This document shows, piece by piece, positions 1 through 11,524 of a stretch of DNA of 64,000 nucleotides. The translations under genes were made by a program, and so were the position numbers. This stretch comes from Anthopleura xanthogrammica (Eukaryota; Cnidaria; Anthozoa; Actiniaria; Actiniidae): contig OZ025212.1 in the NCBI GenBank assembly GCA_964019055.1, positions 1,642,657 to 1,706,656 on the forward strand, written 5' to 3'. The notes beneath the pieces were generated by a model. It worked only from the letters and a program-made list of their open reading frames with translations. It did no database searches and had not been told where the DNA came from. Each line of letters starts with the position of its first letter. The first letter of the stretch is position 1.

Positions 1-819
1 GGCTTACGTCACATAACCGGTTTGTGCCAAGTCAAACTGGGCACAACTAGTCATGTCGCAATGACGTAAGGCTTGAGGGCAGCTATTTACTTAGTGCAAA
101 AATAAGAGCACTTGTCCACAAGACTCGCCCTAGCCAAACCGGCGATAGAATCCGCTGGTTCAACTAGTAAAGTATATTTTACGATATAGGGATTCCGGTG
201 TTTCTACTACAACACCTCTAAGCCAGAGCTTAGAAAATAGCTTGTCGAGTGTGTGTTTGTTGAGTAAACAGAGCTACCATTCCCAGTACACATATGCAAA
301 CTTCAAACTTCTCCTAACAACATCCACCTGTATTAGGCAATTGGATCTAACCAACGTCAACAAACAAACACACTATTACAAGCTGTCAGTCATTCTATAT
401 CCCTAATCCATTAGTTGCCGTGATACCATAACTTTTGACATTTTGATCTGCAACTTGACCTTTCATGCCTGTCTTCCTCTAGACTTTATGGCATCGCAGC
501 TAACTATCTGTTTATCTTAATTAAATATAATTATTTTTTTCCTGTTTCTTATTTTCTTATTCATGTCACTTCCCTTAGGAAAAATCTCTCCTTACAAATG
601 ACAGTCCCAGTTCTTGTAACATCAGAGACGATCACTTTATCGCCTTCACTGTCACGTCTAGATTAACTGTCACAGGTACATCAGTCACGCTTAGAGTCAC
701 GGTCACGGTAGCCGTGGTAATAATTCCAAAGTAAAAACAAATACTTAAATAAATTTCTATTATTTCTCTGCAGCAAAATATGTGCTGCTGATGAATAACT
801 AGTCATTTTTAATTCTTAC
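1..819. other. left edge: intron of the CD36-like gene, inverted repeat at 1-72
   Basis: This lies downstream of the third exon of the CD36-like gene on its strand. I found no further exon with both family-like coding and an acceptor, so the next exon is probably off the window. Bases 1-72 form an imperfect inverted repeat, with CTTACGTCA at one end and TGACGTAAG at the other. Bases 640-720 are rich in GTCACGGTCACGG-like words and resemble the interior of the CGTGCCGTG-rich MITE family found elsewhere in the window. Confidence 0.5.
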
Positions 820-2583
820 GTTGTCGTTCTCTTTGCATTCTGTACATTTTTCTTTCGTTGCTTCAGCATCAAAGGCTTGTTTTGTGAACGTTTTGTAAGA
901 CACACGGCCCTGATTGTCGAACTTTATGTCGATTTTTTCTTTGGTTGTCTTGTAAACGTAGGGGCCTCGCTCTTGGAGCTAAAACAGAAAACACTATATC
1001 ATTCATTCTACATTTTAAAACTTTTAAGGACTTTCTGAACAAGCTGTTTTGAAACTGCGGACGTGCGCCCGCAAACAAAATCACAGCGGATGTCTTTTAA
1101 ATTCGTGAGTCACCACATTTGATCAGTTGAGGAGGATTACCTGAGGAGTTTCTCCACCGTATAAGAATCCTTGTTTGTTTTTGATATTCCAGAAATACAC
1201 TGAAGTCGGAAACGTCGTTGGTTTGGCCTATTAAAAAAAAAACGAAAAGACATAAATTAGGGCAAAAATTATGCATGAAATTTAATATATTTCATTTTAC
1301 AACCTTGTAATGTAAATATTTGACTAACTAAAACTGGAGAGCTTTTTTCAAAACTGTTTTCAAAGCTGTTTTGGATGGATAAAAGGTGTCAAAATGTTCA
1401 TTCGCTTGTGAGCCGACTGGGAAGTGTAGCCTCCTCTGCAGCCGTTTTATCTCTTATGTACTTGTTGTTGATGAAAAGCTTCAAGCGCCGTAACTGTCTC
1501 TATACATGAAATTATCCAGTTACGAGTTTGTATCACTTAAGTTAACCTTAGTATATTCATGAGTTTGTTTTGGAAACTGTTTTAATCGATGTGGATGTCA
1601 TAAATCCATATATTAAGCTAATATTCCAATGGAAATTACACTATACTGAGCTCATGAGTGATCTTAAGTTTCAGTTGACTACAGCCTTCATTTGCTATCA
1701 GTTTTATCGCAAAATTTCCTCCAACTGTTTGATATCGCCGGATATCAAAAACAAGAGGAAGAAAGGGGTAAAGTAAATAAAAAAAGCAAGGCAAGATACC
1801 AAATTGATTAGCCAGCGAGAAACAGTTATAAACGGCTCATTTTTAATTCACTAGGACTGGAAAGTTACTAATAACCTAATACAGACTACAAATATTTGAT
1901 GAGACTTTCAGTTGTGTTAATTTTTTTGAAAGATAGTTTTCGACGTTAGGGATTTTCAGCGTAAGTTCATTACGAGAAAGTTGAAAACTTGAAAACTGGC
2001 ATAAAGCAGCTGCGCAACGGTGTATTGAGGAAATAAAAAATAGCTTTTTTAAGCATCCTTTTTTCCCATTGTGAGTATAAAATTATTGCTTATGTGAAGA
2101 AAAAGTATTTGTGAAGGTTATTCACTCATATTGATAGGATTAAAGATCATAAAGATTAAAAAAACATTTACAGAAATTTTTTTTTGACATGGAACTAGAG
2201 TTCCAATGTTGACGAAGCAATTCAAAATCTAACATTTCCGTTGGTAATGATGAGTCGCGAGTAGGAAAAAAGGGCTACAGTTCCCAACACGGTTCTAAAT
2301 GCTCTTCATAAAAACGTCGAGTGAGTTAGTCGAAAATCTCTGAGCACTATTTTCAACATTTAGAGTTTATCTAAAAAAAGAATACGCGGTAATAATGAGA
2401 TAATAATAAACTTACCCAATCTTTGTAGCTTTCATCGTCCTTACTCGTGACACAATTTCGTTCATCCACTTTGGTCTTAATAGATCTGACAATTAATCTC
2501 CCAGCTATGATTCCGATGGCAATCAGAACAATCCCAGATATGATGACAATTATCCTGGTCCTCTTCCTATTTCGGCAGCCCAT
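820..2583 (-). CDS. CD36/LIMP-2 (SCARB) family membrane protein, N-terminal exons, partial
   Basis: Three coding exons were placed: 2583-2416, 1227-1141 and 978-820, all phase 0 with GT-AG borders. Residues 1-10 are basic (MGCRNRKRTR), followed by one hydrophobic membrane segment at about 11-33. The ectodomain then begins with the family pattern: SIKTKVDER, SYKDW, then a proline-rich link to VYFWNIKN, GGETPQ, and ERGPYVYK. This order of W, P, N, GE.P and GPY.Y is diagnostic for CD36, SR-BI and LIMP-2, which are two-pass proteins that bind lipids, lipoproteins or beta-glucocerebrosidase at the cell surface or lysosome. The exon ending at 820 is followed by a good donor (GTAAG), so the gene continues beyond the left edge and the C-terminal membrane segment is missing here. 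Family membership is confident. The choice between CD36, SCARB1 and SCARB2 is not; LIMP-2 looked closest by eye. Confidence 0.85.
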
Positions 2584-4986
2584 CTTGGAGAGATGTTAGT
2601 GGTATAAAGTAGAAGAGTTTCTAGCGGTAAGCGAGGTGTGATGAGCTGTCACGACCTTGTTCCCATGGTAGTAAATTGACAATACACAACAGCATGGAAA
2701 AAAAAAAACCGGAAAAAAAGAAAAGGAATGGAAGAATGGGACGTTCAATTTAAGTATTATGAGATTTCGAACCAGCTGAATTCTTCCAAGATTAACAATA
2801 GCACCAATAAACAACATGAAAAGACGCGATTGAACTGTTAGAATATTTTAACGAAAGTAGCCGGGTGGTTCTTAAGTTTTAAATCGCCGCATTTTCGCAA
2901 TCAAGCAAACGCATTGATGGACCTTTTCCAGAAAGTTTCACAATACTGATACCCACTTAGGTTTATTTCTAATCTATGAGAGAAAATTTCAACAACTTAA
3001 GGCGATAGATTTATGTTTAAACTTTTCTACATCCTATTCGAAACACAATATATCTCTACACCTTTCATAAAATTATTTTCTTTTTTTATAGAATCAGTCA
3101 GGGATGAAACTTAATTTTTATTAAGACAGTAAGCTATCCTATAATTCATAAGATGTCAAAGGATAAACTCAAGGAAACAGGTAATTTCAATTCAAGTTTT
3201 GCTAGAAAAAAATTAGAAGAAAAATAAAACGACTCTACTTTAATCATAGACCAGAGCAAAAAAGAGCAGCTTTATTCTTTTAATAATACACTTTATCAAA
3301 GTTCGGATTTTATGAGGTAACGTGTAAGTTATTGAAAAAGGGTGTTAATCAGCGCTATGCGTTTCTCTCTCGTAAAATATTCTAGCAACTTCGAAACTAA
3401 AAGGGTATTAGGCTTTTCACATATATTTTAAAATATTTAATTGTTTTCAGCTAGTCGTCTTCGCTTCTTTGGAATACACAGTTTGAGTTTGGTTAGTCCA
3501 TTTGCCATCCATTAATTGAAGTGTTTGTTTATCATAAGAATTATTAGACTAAGATATTGTGTTATTTATAGAAAATTGTGTATTCAAAGGTTTTGAAGAA
3601 ACTTAATTGAACACACAAGTGCTAAAATTCTTTTCAGAATATAAATTGAAGTTCATGCGATTTGAATTTTGTTTTCAAACTAAAATGAAAAACTTTTTGC
3701 TTTAAAGTTTATGTGATAAACTTAAAGCTTAAACAAATGATGTATGTAATGCTTAAATCTTTAGAATAGAAAGGTATTTCTGCGTCGTACGAAAGAAACT
3801 TGAGTTTCGTAAAATTCCCCATTCCCCTTATTGCATCTTGATACCACTTCCACCAGAATCCTCTTCGAATTCTTTTTCTTATTCAAATGTTTGAACTCCT
3901 TTGGGAGTCGCAAGATATGATGTTAATTAGGCCAACAAAAGGAACTATGGAAAGGATTCTGGTAGTAATGGTATCAAGCGTAATAAGAGGAATCGAGAAT
4001 TAAAGGAAAGACAAATTTTCTGGATTAAAATTTATTAGTATATTCTTAGGCAATGCGCCACAAAATTCAAAAATTATTCCAACTGTTCAAAGAGGAAGAT
4101 AAAAAATGACAGCAAAATTTTGAATCGTTTTTTTTTCTTTCTCTTTCTCTCTTTTGTTATATTTTTCATTTCCTGATTATTGTCACTCACATAAAATTCA
4201 ACCAAAAAAAGACAACGAAAATAAACGTTATTTTATTCAAATCTTATAAAAAGACTACTTCAGAAAAGACTTTAAAATTACTTTAAAGATAAATATTCCT
4301 ACAAAAACATTTTCATGGTTGAACTCATACTTTCGCACGGATACTGCAGTGTCAATCATCGGATGGAAAAATAACAAATCTAGACTGCTCTTTTTCTATC
4401 TTGAAAGGGGTGGGATTGTTGTATATTCTAATTTGATAAATATTGAATGATTAGGATTCATCTCAAGAAGACTCTAATCTGAAATGATAAACAAAGCGAT
4501 AAAATAAGGGTTAGTGAGCATCACTTCTGGCGATCAAGCACCTGCCGAATATTGATTCATCTATTTGGATGGTTACTAAGCAACTACTGCAAACAAACAA
4601 ATTCCAGAAAAAATAGACGCCACAGGGTTCCCGCCACACTCAACTGGAGTTGCCTTAGGTTACTGTCAGTTGTTTGCTTTGCTGTCTGTTTATTCCGATA
4701 GGAGTGGAAAACTATGTGTGGTTCCCGTGAGCTAATCAGCTAAGGAGAAAACGTGCAACTTCCAATCAGAAGGCGTGGAAGCCATTTGAGTGTTATCGGA
4801 AGCGCACGTTTCTCGCTCACACAAAGTCGTTTCTAATTTTCAGAGAGTTTTTGTATGACCTTGGTGAAATTGGTAGAAAACAACAGTGTCATTCGTGGCC
4901 TCGTTTCCGTGATTCTTGGGCCCAGATTACGAATATCACGTGAGAAGTAATCATTCTTTAAACACTTCTAATTCTCTTTGATTCTC
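2584..4986. other. intergenic spacer between the CD36-like gene and EXO1
   Basis: AT-rich DNA between two minus-strand genes. It should hold the promoter of the CD36-like gene at its left end and the 3' UTR of EXO1 at its right end. An AATAAA on the minus strand (TTTATT at 4689-4694) is a possible EXO1 poly(A) signal. A palindromic element lies at 3813-4001. No coding exon was recognised. Confidence 0.5.
3813..4001. repeat. palindromic MITE-like element
   Basis: The left arm at about 3813-3873 reads AATTCCCCATTCCCCTTATT then CTTGATACCACTTCCACCAG. The right arm at about 3950-4001 is its imperfect reverse complement (CTGGTAGTAATGGTATCAAG, then AATAAGAGGAATCGAGAATT). The arms are about 55 bp with several mismatches. 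There is no open reading frame inside, as expected for a non-autonomous element. Confidence 0.7.
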
Positions 4987-7900
4987 TTACCTTGCTCGTT
5001 TGTTTTTATTGAACTCGAAATACTGAAACAAAGTTGAGGTGGCGTTTCCTGGTTTGGTGCTGGACTTTCGTTTACTGATTCCCAGCGATTTGCATCGACT
5101 CAGTCCAGTTGTCCTTCGTACTGCTGGAAAAAAATATTTTGGAAAAATTTAGGTTTTCCTATCATTGAGAAGCGGGGGTGTTCGCATTTCCGAAGTTGAA
5201 AAGAAGACTAGTACCGAAGGTGAGGTGCGTGGGATTGTGGGTAATTTTGGGGACTTCAAAAGCTCGGAGCTAGCGGAGCTTTTGAAATTCGTCCCCTAAG
5301 AGAAATCCAAAATTATTAATTTTTTTTTAAATTTGCGAATTACGAATTGCGACTCTTAAATGGCTTCCTTACTTCAATGACCCGCGTGTTCTCGGGTTTT
5401 GATTGGTCGAGACAGACAGCCTCTTGAGTGTCAGGTATAGTTTGTAGATAAGTCATTAAATTATGTCTGCACTCTGCACTCAAAAAATCATTAAACATAA
5501 TCTACAACGACCTCCTAATTGCTTTGCTTGAAGCGTGCGTAATCGGCGCTCTCTAACTTTTCATATAGCCTTTAGGAAACTGTTCATTAACGTTTGGAAA
5601 TGACGTAAGGTTTCGGGGTTTGTTTTCCTCGGGGTGTTGTTTCTCAAAAACAAAACATGAGGGTCTGGAACCCGTATGTAATGGGCTACCTGGTCTGTTC
5701 AAGCCTCAGGAAGACCAACCAAGAAGAACGGTTCTTAAAGGAGAAAACTAAACTCGACCCTTAAACAATCTGTACGAATTTGGCTTTCTGTGTCTGTTAA
5801 ATTTTTCTTGAAAAAAGGGTTGGAAACGCAAATTTCAAATAGGGTATGATTGAAAAGGGGAAAAAATGGAATGGGAATATGGCGTTTGGTTAGCTTACCT
5901 ATTTTTGTGTTTTTGAGTTGAATTAATCTTTTTGAAGTCTGAAATAGAAATGGGAGCGTAAATATTGAGATAATAATATGTAACTACTGTTTCGATTGAC
6001 CATGATATTTTCGTGCCGTGACCGTGCCGAGCGTGATGTGACGTTTTGCCATCCAAGAACCCAATCCCGTGCAAGCAATGATATATATTTGCCAGTGTTA
6101 AGACTCCTAATAATCATGGATTCACTGAGTCACTTGTACAATACTTACCATATCGCTACTGCAAGATCGTAATGGCGTACTCGAGTCTGTCTTCACAGAC
6201 AGGCCCTTCACCACATCTTGACTGCTCTCGCTGGGAGTATCCGCGTCTGTACTCTCTTCTTCATCAGACAGATAACCACTATCGATGACATCCTGAGTCA
6301 AAGGTAACGACCCCACAGACTCGCTCCTCCCATTAGTCGACACATCGCTTATTCTACTAATAGACTCTTTACTAGCTGTTTTCTTGGGTTTGTAGGTAAA
6401 TTTATGTAGGCCGCTTAAAGACGCGCTGTTCTGGCAGACTGATGGGAGTTTAGGATTATTTTCACTGCTGTTAAGATTCAATATTCTTTTCATTTTACTT
6501 GTAACAGCAGAATCTACAGAGGAATCACTCTTCAAGCTTCTTTGTGAGTCGGCAATTGGTTGGGAAGAGTCTTCCATGAACTCCATTTCTTCTTCACTTG
6601 CTAGACTAGTACATTTGTATGAAGAGATGTCGCCGGACAATGTAGGCGTGCTGGCATTTTCTGGTGTAGGACTGTTTTCTTTTTCTTCCTCAGACGAGCC
6701 ATTTGTATCAGATTCTTCGTGTTTCCAGCTAGGTAAGCAAGGCGTATCGTCTAGTTTCTTGGCTGAGGCTTGGTTAACCAAATTATCACTAGTTTTCTCG
6801 TCGTGCACAATTAGATCAAGTGTGCTTTGGTCATCGGTATACAGATCTTCTTGTTCTGTTAGATTATCCACGTCTTCGGTCTTAAAATAGCTGAAATAAT
6901 CATGAATTAGAGTAGATTTCATAATACAGTATTTCATTGGATATAGGATTTTGAGATGGAAAAATATTTCACGTACGAAGAGCGCAAGTTTCTAGGGGAA
7001 TCTCAGGGTGTAATCCAGCAAACATTTTCAACATTTTGAAGATACTATTTCCTGCATTTCCAGGGCATTACCGAACAGGACCCAGTGATAATAAGATTCT
7101 TTTAGTTGTATTCATATTTATGTGTCTTCTCACGTTCAACCGTTAAACAAAGAAATGATACTCTAGGGAATTACACGTGGTCTGAAATGGGAAAACATTA
7201 TGCCAAACGCGGTAAAGAAGTCTATTAAGAATAAGAACACTTTACCAGCTTGTCGATCCCGTAGCATTAGATTCTTTATTACTAGATTCCTCGTTGCTTG
7301 TCCTAAAGGGATTTTTAAGCCTTGGTTTCCTAGGAAGAAGCATGGATGGAACAAGGGGTTCGTCACTGGTTGATGTCTTGAAAGGATTCTTAAGCCGCGG
7401 CTTTCTGGAAATGCCACTACCATTAGGAACGGTTCGACTTCTCTTCAACAATGAACTTGTATCCTTTCGTTTTACAAATGTGTACATATTCATGAGGTCT
7501 TTATTATCGGGGAGTTCTTCTTCTGAGGAAAAAAAAAATGGATCTCTTAAAACAAATTTAAAAGCGCGCTCAAAGTCCCGCGAAGTCGCGTTCGTCGAGT
7601 ACAAGCAGTTTCCGCGTCGCGGTCAACATGACAAAACCACGAGTGCGCATTATTACGCTGATAATTATTACACAGGTTTTGAAGTCATGAATATTTCCAA
7701 CAATTTTCCAGCCTCTTGGATTATCGACCAGTACCACATCCTATCGTAAATTATCGAAACACAAGAATGACTTTTGATTAAAAAAATACTATATTACGTA
7801 CTTCCTGTCATGGACGTTTTTTTCACGGGTGGAAGTAAAAATCTCCTGCAGTGTCCAAGAGATGGCCCTTTAACCAGCGTCTTGTTATTATCTGCCATAT

Positions 7901-10900
7901 GTAGAGACTCGAGAGAACTAGGAGTGAGTGATTGACGATCCTTTTTGCTTGCAAATGAAAATGCGCAAATTGTGGGGGTGTCGGACGGGAGGGTAGGTAG
8001 AGGATGTTCCATCTGAGAAAAAACATAGTAAAATACTGGTGAGAAACTTACTTGAAACAGCTATGTATGACTTTCAAGATTAAAGGCACCAATCACAGGG
8101 AATGCGCTTTTCTTGCAGATTTTTATTATTTTACTCAGAATTCTGGAGTTGTACAGAAGTATCTATCCAGCCTTGCATGATGATTTTTGATGTCGGGGAG
8201 GGGGGGGGGGGATAGCCTAATAATCGTAATATATTCTATTGTTTCCCCGGAGCCTCGCCTTGAATTGCTTTGTGCGTGATCATTCGACTAGAATATCGAA
8301 AGTGGGCTATTGGAGAAACAAGAGAAAAACCCTTAAGGCCGGCAAGACAAAAACGCTTTAAAAATACAACTGTGGATTTACTCATGATAACACTGAGCTA
8401 GACAGTTGTTACATGTAAAACCGTTGTGACATCAGTCAAGGGAACAGGAGATTTCAATTCTATATGAGTTGATAAAATCCTGTTTACCTGGCTGTTATCA
8501 GGATCATAATCATCCATTCTTTGATGAGTTATTGGATTGATATTTCCTAGTGCTATACCAAGGGCTTTATCTGGAGATAATATACTGAAATACTGTTAAA
8601 GACAAACAAAGTACCATCACTGCTATCAACACATAACATCACAAAAGAGAAGACTTAAAACTGCTTTGCATAACAACCTCAATCTAAAGCTGATCCATAT
8701 ACAAAAAAAGTCTTTGGATATGCACCAACCATTAACATCATCAATACTACCAACCCATCACTAAACAGCTCTACCACACCACACACCACAAATATAACCG
8801 GAACAAGTAAAGGATACGGTCCAGCAAATGTCAAATCTCCAGGAAGAACTCCATCTGGTAATGGAGTAAGAGGAACAAGTGAACTGGTACTAGGATCAAA
8901 GACTAATTGGTACAAGAAAGTCTCGTATGCTTGCTGGAAGCTCTTCTCGTAGTCTACTGGTACCTTGAGCTTGTTCTCAAGTCTTATGCTTCTGACTAGC
9001 TGTTGATGGATAGAAATGAATATGAGGTCTCAAGTGATGGTGATATTATATTGATATTATCATGATATTATCATTCATAAATACATAACAATTGTGTCCA
9101 CTAATTGGTTGCAAACAGGTCTAATTTATGTTAGAATGTTTTATGTAGGAAGCATGGTGGTGTTAGTGGTGAGAGTGCTCAACTCTCACCAATGCAACCC
9201 AGGTTTGAGTCCAACCGGGCTTGGTTTCATATGTGAGTTTCTAGTTGCTTCTCTCCTGTGCTTCAAGGGTTTTTCCAATTTGATCATGGAACAAGGGCCA
9301 CAGGTTTGTTAGCCACTGGCTATTAAGTTCTACCCTTGTAAAAACAAGGACAGCCTTTTTTCCTTAAGTCCTATCAGTCTTGTAGTTATACAAGTGACTA
9401 CTCGTACCTTCTCAATAGTAGAATGCTTCCTAAGGAGCTTGTTAGCTGTTTTGAGGCCAACACCCTTAATAGACGGCAAGTAGTCACACCCAGAGAGAAT
9501 ACACATATGTTTGAATTTCTCCATGGTGAACTCATGCATCCTGAGGTCTGTCAATTTGGGTAGGTCAGCAAGATCAACTAAAGTACCCATACCACATTCA
9601 TCCATTTTGAAAATAACCTGAAATAATGGCTTGATTAGATCAGACTTTGAAAAAGTGATAATTGTATTTTGCTGATATTGTTAGTGTGCTGTTGATAGAG
9701 ATGAGTACCATCATAATACACAATAACTAGCCTACTCCCCTCCCATGCCACTCATAGACTATATCGCTAGTCTGCTGCAGCAATGCATTCTGGGACTTTA
9801 AACCAATCAAATAACGCCAAACAAAAGATTTCATGGTTTGTTATTTTGTTTGGTGTTATTTGATTAAGTTAGCAGTCCCAGAATGCATTGCTGCGGCACA
9901 ATAGCGATATAGTCTATTGATCTTAGCTCCCATCTTTTGGGTATAGAGTATGTAATATGGAAATTTTTTTGGAAAAAGATATTTTTTTAGATATGGTATC
10001 TTACTTTGTCGCAGCCATAGACCAAGAGATCAGAGTCCTCAGAAATAGTGGCTTGTGTTATTCCTGTCTTCATAAGGTATGCCAGCTGGGAATCGGCTTC
10101 ATATGGAGCAACTATGTAATTTATGTTCCTTTCTCTACATGCCTGGAGGGAAAAAAATCATGTCAAGAGAAAAAAATTAATTGTAATATGAAAGAGTAAT
10201 AATCTCAAGTATATTTCCCAGTCCCAAAATTTTAATTTACAGCACAATGTGTGAAAGTATGAACATTTAATCTATTTGCATTTAACAAGCTTTTACACAA
10301 TTTACTTGATAAAACAAGCCAGCTTCAGATCAAAATGTATTGGTTTAATGTATAAAAGCCTGTGCATTCACAAAGTAAGTGAATACATTATCACCAGTCA
10401 TAATTTTGCGTGTTGCACTGTAAAAGTCAGAGAGGATGAAGGCAGCCAGCCAAGAGTGCTACTGAAATGTTAAGTCAACCTTTTTACATAAGCGTGAAAA
10501 CTATGATAGGTTTCATAAAGCATATCCTAATTTTTCTCGACAATCACCTTTATAACATCCAGTGCCATTTCAGGTGTAATATCCACACATTTCTGAAAGC
10601 ACTCGTGCGCTTGTGATTTATTTCCAGCTCGGAGTAGGGCAAGTCCTTTAGCTTTGTTTTCCTGCCTTGATCTGAAAGAAATTGAATATTTCATGAGACC
10701 AATCTAGCTTATGTTTTTCCTTTCCCAGACCTTGTGTCATTTCCTAGAGTATTATTACTTTCTTTACTGTCTATGCCATAGAAGATACAATTTCTAATGA
10801 TTTAATTGAAATGAGGGAATGACACATGGTCTCAAATGGGAAATGCATGGGATGACATACGAATGAAATTTCTGAAATGGGAAATGCATGGGATAATAAG

Positions 10901-11524
10901 GGAATGAAACATGGTCTCAAATAGGAAATGCATGAGAATGCTTGGGATAACAGGGATGGCACATGGTCTGAAATAAGAAATGAATGCATGGGATAATGAG
11001 GGAATGAAACCTGATCTCAAATGGGAAATGCATGGGATGAAATAGGAATGGAATGTCTGAAATGGGAAATACATGAATGCATGGAATAATACATTGTCTG
11101 AAATGGGAATGAATGAATGCATGAGGTTAAAACAAAAACACAAACCTTCTTCGTTCTGCTTCTTTGCCAGCCTTGGAGGGCAGGTTTCCACCATCTAACA
11201 CCAGATAAGGTTTAATATTGTGATACAACAACATATCTATCCTCTTCAGTACGTAGTTAAGGTATCTAATAAGCAATATAAATAATAAGTAAGCTAATAG
11301 TCCATATTTGAAGTTCTAATGACCTGAATCAATGGTGCGTAAAGAGTAAGGTCCTGTACTCACATTTTAGTCTTTTTTCCCTCCACGATGTCCATAGCAC
11401 ATCCATATGCGCCCTTATGTAGCCAGCAATAGGTATCTATCCCAACAGTTTGGCCAGAAAATTCCGACATACTGACTTGTTTGTGGATTGGCTTCAATAA
11501 TGGTAGTAAACCTTGTATTCCCAT
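4987..11524 (-). CDS. EXO1: Exonuclease 1 (XPG/FEN1-family 5'->3' exonuclease)
   Basis: EXO1 degrades DNA 5'->3' and cuts flaps in mismatch repair (with MSH2 and MLH1) and double-strand-break resection in the nucleus. Twelve exons give 812 residues, against 846 in human: 11524-11364, 11265-11146, 10671-10548, 10142-10005, 9617-9408, 8999-8818, 8584-8488, 8012-7802, 7522-7246, 6890-6149, 5938-5899 and 5123-4987. The start MGIQGLLP is the invariant family start. Metal-binding acidic residues are all present: D30, D78, E150, D152, D171, D173 and D226 (human D225) in [11 protein letters not shown], followed by the helix-hairpin-helix. LYQLVFDP and ALGIALGN close the nuclease domain by about residue 344. 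The long C-terminal tail is disordered and Ser/Glu-rich, as usual, and ends in a PIP-like TSTLFQYF and a basic tail. Exon phases close throughout. The last exon could be spliced further (a GTAAG overlaps the stop), but the C-terminal motif argues that it is terminal. Confidence 0.95.
5123..5126 (-). promoter_or_regulatory. tandem NAGNAG splice acceptor of the last EXO1 exon
   Basis: The acceptor of exon 12 reads CAGCAG on the minus strand. Either AG keeps the same phase, so the two products would differ by one residue. The upstream pyrimidine/T tract favours the first AG. Alternative usage is inference. Confidence 0.5.
7087..7222. repeat. MITE family A copy (truncated) in EXO1 intron 9
   Basis: The sequence ends in CACGTGGTCTGAAATGGGAA and continues to AAGTC followed by TA, matching the right half of the intact copy at 58349-58541. 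The shared internal block (ATTCATATTTATGTGTCTTC) is also present. The left terminus is lost or degraded. It lies between exon 10 (ends at 6890) and exon 9 (starts at 7246) of EXO1. Confidence 0.7.
8230..8312 (+). repeat. dispersed repeat, copy 1 (EXO1 intron 7)
   Basis: It shares GGAGCC..GCCTT.AATTGCTTTGTG and ends ATCGAAAGTGGGCTATT, as does the copy at 24745-24850 in USP34. Both copies lie beside a homopolymeric G or C run. No family name is known to me. It is probably a fragment of an interspersed element. Confidence 0.6.
9151..9277 (+). repeat. tRNA-derived SINE, copy 1
   Basis: An A-box-like stretch (TGTTAGTGGTGAGAG) is followed about 35 bp later by a polymerase III B-box-like GGTTTGAGTCC at 9202-9212. 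After that comes a tail (ATGTGAGTTT, GTTGCTTCTCTCCTGTGCTT) that recurs in the inverted copy at 18251-18396. The arrangement of tRNA-like head and conserved non-tRNA body is that of a SINE. It lies in an EXO1 intron. Confidence 0.65.
9757..9914. repeat. palindromic MITE flanked by TA, EXO1 intron 4
   Basis: The terminal inverted repeats begin GACTATATCGC and end GCGATATAGTC, with a TA on both outer sides (9755-9756 and 9915-9916). The arms continue inward through CAGCAATGCATTCTGGGACT and its complement, for about 45 bp. The element is 158 bp with no coding capacity. The TA target duplication fits a Tc1/mariner-type transposase acting in trans (inference). Confidence 0.85.
10811..11125. repeat. 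minisatellite in EXO1 intron 2
   Basis: There are about six or seven diverged copies of a unit built around GGAATGACACATGGTCTC followed by AAATGGGAAATGCATGGGAT, with variable spacing. The core differs at only a few bases from the end of MITE family A (GGGAATTACACGTGGTCTGA at 7169-7188). Confidence 0.8.

Noticed and set aside
6576..6890. plus-strand open frame inside EXO1
   Set aside because: Antisense shadow of EXO1 exon 10.
8581..8591. alternative acceptor AACAG eight bases upstream of EXO1 exon 7
   Set aside because: With the exon 6 donor after GGACC it breaks phase. The TTTCAG acceptor keeps phase and gives the same length as the human nuclease domain between SYAG/TFAG and IALGN.
9151..9277. 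functional tRNA gene
   Set aside because: Only the A-box and B-box-like segments are tRNA-like. The acceptor stem cannot be closed, and the tail matches a repeated SINE body.
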